This document shows, piece after piece, positions 57,790-64,000 of a stretch of 64,000 nt of DNA. The position numbers and the translations under genes are program-made. Under the pieces are notes generated by a model. The model was not told where the DNA came from and did no database searches. It saw only the letters and a list, made by a program, of their open reading frames with translations. This stretch comes from Blastomyces gilchristii SLH14081 (lineage: Eukaryota > Ascomycota > Eurotiomycetes > Onygenales > Ajellomycetaceae). How positions within the stretch are numbered: the stretch's first letter is position 1; every line of letters begins with the position of its first letter. Location: the NCBI RefSeq assembly GCF_000003855.2, contig NW_003101676.1, positions 763,531 to 827,530 of the forward strand, given 5' to 3'.

Positions 57790-60181
57790 ATGGCAACCGT
57801 AGTCGCCCCGGAACAGTCACAGCACACCCTACCTCCTCTCCTTCCAGCTCCATCAAACAGATCGCCCCCCCCTCCAGACTTCAAGCAACAAAATCTTCCT
57901 CAGCTTCCGCGCCACCCTCCACCTCCTCCACCTAATCATGATCTGAGTCAGATCCTTAATTCTGCTCCCAAGAGAAAACCTCTGAAGCCCCCCCCGCTCG
58001 AGGTTCTCGATAATGCTATTGTCCACAATTCTCCTGTCTCTCCTGTAGTCATTGATCCTCCGTCAACCCTGCCCCAAGCTTCCAGTGTCCCAATAGAAGA
58101 TGATGTGAGAACCTTCCCTTCTAACTCCTGGCGACCGGACGAGTTGATGCTGGATAGTCCTGGCACAACACAGCTCCCACCACGCCAGAGCTCACTTTCA
58201 CCTACGACCAACTCCACCCTCTCTTATCAAACTCTCCCGTATCGCCACAAACTTTCGGATAGCGTACCGGAATCTTTACAAAGCATCCCAGAGCGCAAGG
58301 ATTCGCTACATCCTGACCAATCTCAGCAAATGACATATAAAATCAATCATAGCGGAAGCCGTGGTGGCTCATCTCGAGGTAGCCTTGAAAGCATACCCCA
58401 AGAGAATGAGTTATATCAACCATTACAGTATCACCATATGGCTTTCGAAGAGAATGTATATGATAGAAGTGTTAACCGTGGGTCAAAGAGCTCCATAAAG
58501 TCTGCCTCTGGCTCTTCCTTGGGAGGTGAGCCAGGACCAGGGGTATATTCGCAAAACTATTTGGCGCCAGCACGAGGCTCAACGCATGGACTTACAATTC
58601 CACGACCCATTTCAGCATACTCGTCTTCGTCGGATCTTGCAGCGCGAGGCCGATCTCCACAGCTCTCCCCTAATATTCATGCCCGTGGTGTCTCTGCACA
58701 TTCCGCCGCGTCACCAGATACCCGACCTCTCTCTTTCGTAGACCTCCTTAACGTACCATACCCTCAGCCTGAGCCAGGCGCGGGAACCTTGGAACATGCC
58801 CATCTACGCCCGTTGGTTGGAAACAACGCATCCCTCCTTAGCCACAAGCAAACTTTTGACATGTATTTGGCCAATGTTAAGAAGACAAATGATCCTGCCG
58901 CTCAGTACGAATTTGCTGTGTTCATGATCAATTCCAGCCAAGCAACCGAGGACAGCCAAGCGCCTACTGACTCAACACAGCCGGAGAAATCCAAAGATAT
59001 AACTAAGGCTAGCCTATTACGAGAAGCTAAATCAATCCTCCAACGCCTTGCTGACCGTAGTTATCCCTATGCCCAGTACTACCTGGCAGATGGCATTGCG
59101 TCCGGTCTTCTTAACAAGGGTAAACCCGACTATGATAAAGCGTTTCCGTATTTTGTTGCTGCGAGTAAGCATGGCCACGCAGAGGCTGGCTACCGTGCTG
59201 CCCTATGTTTTGAATTTGGCTGGGGAACCCGAAAAGATGCAGCCAAAGCTGTCCAATTCTATCGCCAGGCAGCATCAAAAAATCATCCGGGAGCGATGTC
59301 AAGACTCGCCCGTGCATGTTTAGATGGTGAAATGGGCCTCGTTAAACGGTACCGGGAAGGTATTACTTGGATGAAACGGGCAGCAGAATCTGCAGATCAC
59401 CAATACAACTCTGCGCCCTATGAACTTGGCCTGCTCCATGAAACCGGATACGGGGATGACGTTTTCCAAGACGAAACGTACGCCGCGCAACTATTTACGA
59501 AGTCTGCGGAGCTAGACCACCCCGACGCCGCTTATCGCCTAGGAGACGCTTATGAACACGGCAAGCTTAACTGTCCTGTCGATCCAGCGCTCAGTGTGCA
59601 TTTCTACACATGCGCTGCGCAATTGGGACACCCCATGGCGATGATGGCATTGTGTGCGTGGTACATGGTTGGCGCTGAGCCTTTGCTTTCAAAGGATGAA
59701 AATGAAGCATATGAATGGGCTAAGAGTGCGGCTGAACTAGGTGAGCACTCGGAAGTCCTTATTTACACCTCACTGCCCAAATCAAACTTAAACTAATTTT
59801 AATCCCCGTTGAACGCAGGTCTCCCCAAAGCACAGTATGCTGTTGGCTACTTCACTGAAATGGGCATCGGATGCCGCCGCGACCCCCTCGAAGCCAATGT
59901 TTGGTACGTCAAAGCAGCTGACAAGGGTGACGAGCGAGCGAAGCACCGCATGGCAGCAATCCGGGCAGCAGCATCTGGTGCAGATCCCAAGTCCGCGGCG
60001 TCCAAACGACGAAATAAAGGAGATCACCGAGCTGCCTCTCCAGGTGAGGGAGCATTTCTTTTCCCCCTATCTTTGACAATTAGTATACTTGAAATTCCAT
60101 GAACTTTTTACTAATTTGCGAAATTTTTTCGGTATATACGCAGATGACAAAGGCAAAAACAAAAGATTCATGATCTTTTGA
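57790..60181 (+). CDS. SKT5: SEL1-repeat chitin synthase activator (Skt5/Chs4-like)
   Basis: A 737-residue protein from exons 57790-59740, 59819-60043 and 60144-60181; introns begin GTGAGC and GTGAGG and end CGCAG. In yeast, Skt5/Chs4 binds and activates the class IV enzyme Chs3 and ties it to septins. Residues 1-340 are Pro/Ser-rich and disordered (PPPPPPNHDL near 45). From about 355 to 715 there are consecutive SEL1/TPR-like helical repeats, with repeat signatures such as AQYYLADGIASG, AAFRLG-like AAYRLGDAYEHGKL, AGYRAALCFEFGWGT and AQYAVGYFTEMGIGCRRD. The C-terminus is Lys/Arg-rich and ends KGKNKRFMIF. Yeast Skt5 ends in a farnesylated CaaX box; here the matching position is Phe, so no prenylation site is seen. 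The start is the ATG that opens the proline-rich region after a long C/T-rich leader. Confidence 0.93.
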
Positions 60182-62427
60182 TTTATTTTGAATTTGAATT
60201 TTGAAAAGTTCGTTTCTTGAAATCTAGTTTTCACGCCTCGCATATACGATTTCTCAGATTCATCCACGGTGCCTTTCTTGCCTCTTGAAAAATCAATCAG
60301 GTCTGACGTTGGATACCGCCGCATATATTTGATGTCGTAATATTTTGATATCTGCCCGCTCATACATATACTTTTACACTAATATCTCTCGTCAATTTAT
60401 CTTCCTGGCTGTGTCCCACTATCTTGTTTTTATCATTCACTACGATACCATACTTTATTTTACTGACCATATACTAATTGAAAGCTAACTTCCCATTTTC
60501 CCGCTGGTTGTTTTTTTCTTCGTTGAGAAAAACGCCTTTCCTATGCCTCTTTCCCCTCAGGTCTATGCTCTCCTAGAACTGTATTGTGCGAATTTTCGTT
60601 CACGCATGATGCAAGATATGGCTCTATACCTCTCCGTTTATTTATCCTGCTCTGCTAGTTTCCTACTTAAACCCTTTCTTCCCCCGCCATCTCGTCGTTT
60701 TCCTTAGAAAATGGCCACACCTGTCGACATAGCGTTCAGGTAATGAAGAGGCTCTCAGGTGTTTGATACAGCGCAGAAAAAAATAAAAAATAAAAATCGA
60801 ATCCGGGGTCCATATATAAAGGGGTCAACTAATCATCTCTCTTAAAAATGCTTACTTGTTATTTGAATTCTTTCGGTTTCGGTTTCCTTGCCCTCTTGGA
60901 GCTAATTGTTAATGCATTGATCTGATGACTCTTGGTTCCTTCTTTTGTTATTTCTCTTTCTGTTCCGGCATGGCTCTTGACTTATCTTTTATTTCTGTTG
61001 TTGCTCTTACATCCTCTTTTTCTTTTATTTTATTTTTTTAACTTTTACTCTGGATCGTTCATGTCTTGTTTCTTCGCTATGATTGGTTTTATTAGGTCAC
61101 ATACACATACACATACACATACACTTAAACAAGACAATTTAATCCTGGTTTTTAACCATATCAACACAAACCCTCCCTTAAGTCGGTTGTTCTCTAAATC
61201 GCAGACAACTTTGCAAGAGAGCCAAAGTAGACAACACCCAATATTTTCATCATGAAATCTACACTTCTGACCCGTGGCCCCTTTTGAATTACTCATCATG
61301 TGTGGCTTATACCCTTCGGCATATAGAAGCAAAACGCTGTTCCCTTCCATCTTGTGTTCGGGATTACGTATCCCTCAGGTTCGGTTTGGATGGTAAGATA
61401 CACGGATGGATATCAATAGCCTTGAATGGGAGGTACACGTGGCTGGTGAGTTTGCTCAATGGTCTTCTAACATTTAATAGCTAATCACTTTTTATCTTGT
61501 AATGCACATGTACATACATAATCTATTTTCTCTTCTTAGTTGTTTTTCTCAGGTGTGTTGCTCGTTCGTTGATGGAATAAATAGTAGGCGGCTAACCAGC
61601 GCAGGATTTCCTTTCTCGGCATCCTGCCAACGCTCACGCACTACGCTACGTCAAGAAAGCTGAGGAGGTGATTTAGATTTAGAGGTATCGTTCCCGTGCA
61701 GCAAGATCTGATCTGTTGGTTGTTGATTTTGGGAAGACCTTACCTATGTTTGAGAGCGGTCCAGTACTCGCTACAGCAGGCTCAAGCTAGATTACACGCT
61801 CGCAAGAATGTTCTTGGCTCCAGGGTCACAACATACATCTATCGACTACTAGGCCGCCTGGTTAGAAAGGAAAATCCAACATTCCGATAACCCTTGGGGC
61901 TATTGCAATAAGTACGAGATTGATGCTTGCTGAATGGTCCCCCAGTTTAACCCACCAGCTAGGATAACTTGAGGGGTTAGAAACAAACCACGAAAAATTG
62001 AGGATGAAGAATTTTACATGGTCTGTATGGAATAGCTGTTCCCTGGAAGATATTACAGAAAATAAATGAGATAGATCTATTAAATGTTCTATCTAAATTC
62101 AAAGACGTTATTCTAAGCCCGCGCCCCCCGGAAAACAAATGCCAGCGCTGATTTATCAAAGGATAGAGGAGATGCCCTTTTGCCCTAAAGAAAGAAACAA
62201 AATTAAAAGCAATGAAGGGAGATCTGGAGTAGGAAAAAGGGCGCTACGTCCATATGCTGCCCAATGGGAATAACGTGACGTATACAAGGGCAAACATATC
62301 CGAGTACAGATACATCAAACCCAAGGAAGATGGGGGAGGAAGAGATCATAGAAAGGTTATTATATATAGTAGGTCGCTGATAAAAAGAAAAAAGAAACAA
62401 AATATCATCACACGTGATTTGTTAGGA
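60182..62427. other. intergenic region between convergent genes
   Basis: About 2.2 kb between the 3' ends of the SEL1 gene (plus) and the right-hand MFS gene (minus). T-rich tracts occur at 60930-61045, then an ACACAT microsatellite. No supportable gene. Confidence 0.45.
61099..61125. repeat. (CACATA)n microsatellite
   Basis: About four and a half copies of a six-base CACATA unit. Confidence 0.9.
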
Positions 62428-63942
62428 CTAATCCGATAGCTCTTCCTCCGGATTTTTGGAGATGGTCTTCTTCTCCCTGATCGTCTGATCCGAGTCGATC
62501 ACCATGGTCAGTGAATAGCTTTCAGTTAGGGTGCTAAGAAGCCCAGCAACACCAATGAGGGCACAGCAGACAGCCCATACGATGCGCAAACTGTCCGTGT
62601 ACGCCTCTTTAAGGTGCAGCTTCTCAGGCCCATCTTCCATAGCCAGAACCACCCGAACAAGCCCAGCAGCGTCTTTGCTCAATGTTGCCGCAGTGGTAGC
62701 GAATTCCGGGTATCTGAGCAAGTTCTTTCGCATCTCGTTTTGGAAAATGACACCACCCACGGCAACGCCGATTGCCTGGCCGAATGCGCGGAAGAAGCTG
62801 AAAAACGCGACTGCAGTGGCCATGTAGCCAGGTTTTGCGGATGCCTGGATTGCAAATCCAAGGGCAGGGAATAAGAGGCCCAATCCCATACCGGCGGGAA
62901 GCAGAAGAAATATCCAGGCTGCGATGCTGGTGTTGACGTCGAGAATGGTGAAGAGTCCCAAACCAAGCGTAGATAGGACGAATCCCAACCAGACTGCCCA
63001 GCGCCAATGGCCTGTTTTCGTCACGAGAATACCGGCGATGGCAGCGATAGGGGCGACGGTGAAGGTCATCGGGAAGAGGGAGATTCCGGCGACTATGGGA
63101 GTGTATTCTTTGACAGTCTCAAAATAGAGGGGCATGTAATACAGGCCACACCAAAGGACAAGGCCGTGCAAGGTTGTCTCTATGTAACTTACGATTGCTG
63201 TCCTGGTTCCAAAGATGGCTATGGGGAGAATGGGATCGTGGGCCAATTTATACTCGTAGATCATTGTCACGATGAGCCCAACGAAGCCGATGAGAAGTGG
63301 AGCCAGCGTTCGCCAAGAATCCCATTCATACATCACACCACCCCAGGTCACCGGAATTAGGAATGAGGTGGTGCTTCCAATAAAGAGAACCGTTCCGATG
63401 TAGTCGATACGGCGCAGTTTCGACAGCAGCGAAGAAGGGACAAAATTCAACTTCAAGAAGAGGAGGATCAACACGGCTCCGACACCAATGAATGGAAAAT
63501 TTATATAGAAGATCCACCTCTGTAATCCAATAAATTGAGGCTATTAGCGAACTATTCCTTCCAGGCAAAAAAATAATTCTAACCGACTTTAGATGAGGAA
63601 AAAAAGCATTGGCGGGATTCAATAGACTTACCCATGAAACATTTTGGGAGAAACCACCTCCAAGAATTGGGCCAGTAACTGAACCGACACTCCACATAGC
63701 ACTAATGATACCAAAATAAGTACCTCGCTCCCTCAGTGGAATAAGGTCAGTTATTACAATCTCAGTGAGAGCAATAAGCCCACCACCACCGACTCCCTGG
63801 ATGGAACGTCCAACTAGCATGTTGGTGAAGTTGTTTGAAAGGCCAGCAATAAGGGTCCCCACAAAGAATAAAGTGAGTGAGACAAGTATCATTGGCTTGC
63901 GGCCGAAGATATTAGAGAATGAAGCAAAATTGGGTTGGAAGA
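62428..63942 (-). CDS. DHA2-type MFS transporter, 5' part outside window
   Basis: The C-terminal 467 residues of a 14-segment major facilitator from exons 63942-63632 and 63519-62428; intron 63631-63520 (GTAAGT donor, TTACAG acceptor). A further upstream exon is implied, because the sequence at 63942 follows an ATTAG acceptor in mid-frame and the first membrane segments are missing. Seen in order: FSNIFGRKPM (motif A), GRSIQGVGGGGLIALTEI, the antiporter motif C GSVTGPILGGGFSQNVSW, then RWIFYINFPFIGVGA across the splice, SFFRAFGQAIGVAVGG, and a polar C-terminus ending NPEEELSD. The group exports drugs and secondary metabolites or moves vacuolar amino acids; the substrate is not readable here. 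It is not a close copy of the MFS protein at 44.8 kb. Confidence 0.93.
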
Positions 63943-64000
63943 CTAATCACGGCGGTTAGTCGAGTCATTATAAAAAGGGATGTATAAAGTTTGATATTTA
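63943..64000 (-). other. window-edge sequence, probably intron of the MFS gene
   Basis: The 58 bases to the right edge read as the 3' part of an intron on the minus strand, with a CTAAC branch-like site followed by an ATTAG acceptor at 63943. The preceding exon is outside the window. Confidence 0.6.

Noticed and set aside
1..64000. A secondary-metabolite gene cluster, suggested by two DHA2 transporters and RTA1
   Set aside because: No polyketide, peptide or terpene synthase, tailoring enzymes or cluster regulator is present; the transporters are far apart and unrelated in context.

Overview
This window is nuclear DNA of a filamentous ascomycete. The evidence is short (about 55-120 bp) GT..AG introns with CTAAC/CTAAT-type branch sites, a class IV chitin synthase, a fungal-type PARP, RTA1 and DHA2 transporters, and family members that read like Eurotiomycetes. 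CpG-starved intergenic islands suggest the Onygenales, where CpG hypermutation of repeats is known, but the species cannot be fixed from the sequence alone. There are no tRNA, rRNA or CRISPR features that I can support. Gene density is low for such a fungus: about fifteen intact genes, three clear pseudogenes and several multi-kilobase gene-free stretches.

Layout. 1-2.3 kb: NIPA/DUF803 magnesium transporter (minus strand, C-terminal tail runs off the left edge). 3.3-5.1 kb: WDR70-type WD40 protein (minus). 5.6-9.15 kb: small-oligopeptide transporter (OPT) pseudogene (minus). 10.7-12.2 kb: DUF885 metallopeptidase pseudogene (plus). 14.0-15.0 kb: intact myo-inositol oxygenase. 15.0-18.6 kb: gene desert. 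18.6-19.6 kb: RTA1-like seven-membrane-segment protein (minus). 21.2-21.8 kb: GFA/CENP-V-fold zinc protein. 23.2-26.1 kb: three small conserved-looking proteins of unknown function. 27.6-29.7 kb: SYLF (Ysc84-type) protein. 30.9-33.6 kb: PARP with BRCT, WGR, regulatory and catalytic domains. 35.2-38.5 kb: 1074-residue WD40 protein (minus). 38.5-39.6 kb: CpG-free island. 41.6-42.0 kb: decayed RPA12-like zinc-ribbon gene. 44.8-46.9 kb: DHA2-type MFS transporter. 48.0-51.8 kb: class IV chitin synthase (minus). 51.8-57.8 kb: long intergenic region. 57.8-60.2 kb: SEL1-repeat chitin synthase activator (Skt5/Chs4-like). 62.4-64 kb: second DHA2 MFS transporter, cut by the right edge.

How the genes work together. 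The clearest functional link is the class IV chitin synthase and a Skt5-like SEL1 protein, which diverge from one intergenic region. In yeast the corresponding proteins (Chs3 and Skt5/Chs4) form an enzyme-activator pair. A second theme is loss of peptide use: a peptide transporter and a cytosolic-type metallopeptidase lie next to each other and both are broken by stops and frameshifts, while the neighbouring inositol-degrading enzyme is intact. Other genes are ordinary housekeeping or membrane functions with no evident operon-like relation. Exon boundaries are my own reading of splice signals and family alignment from memory; none has been checked with transcripts.
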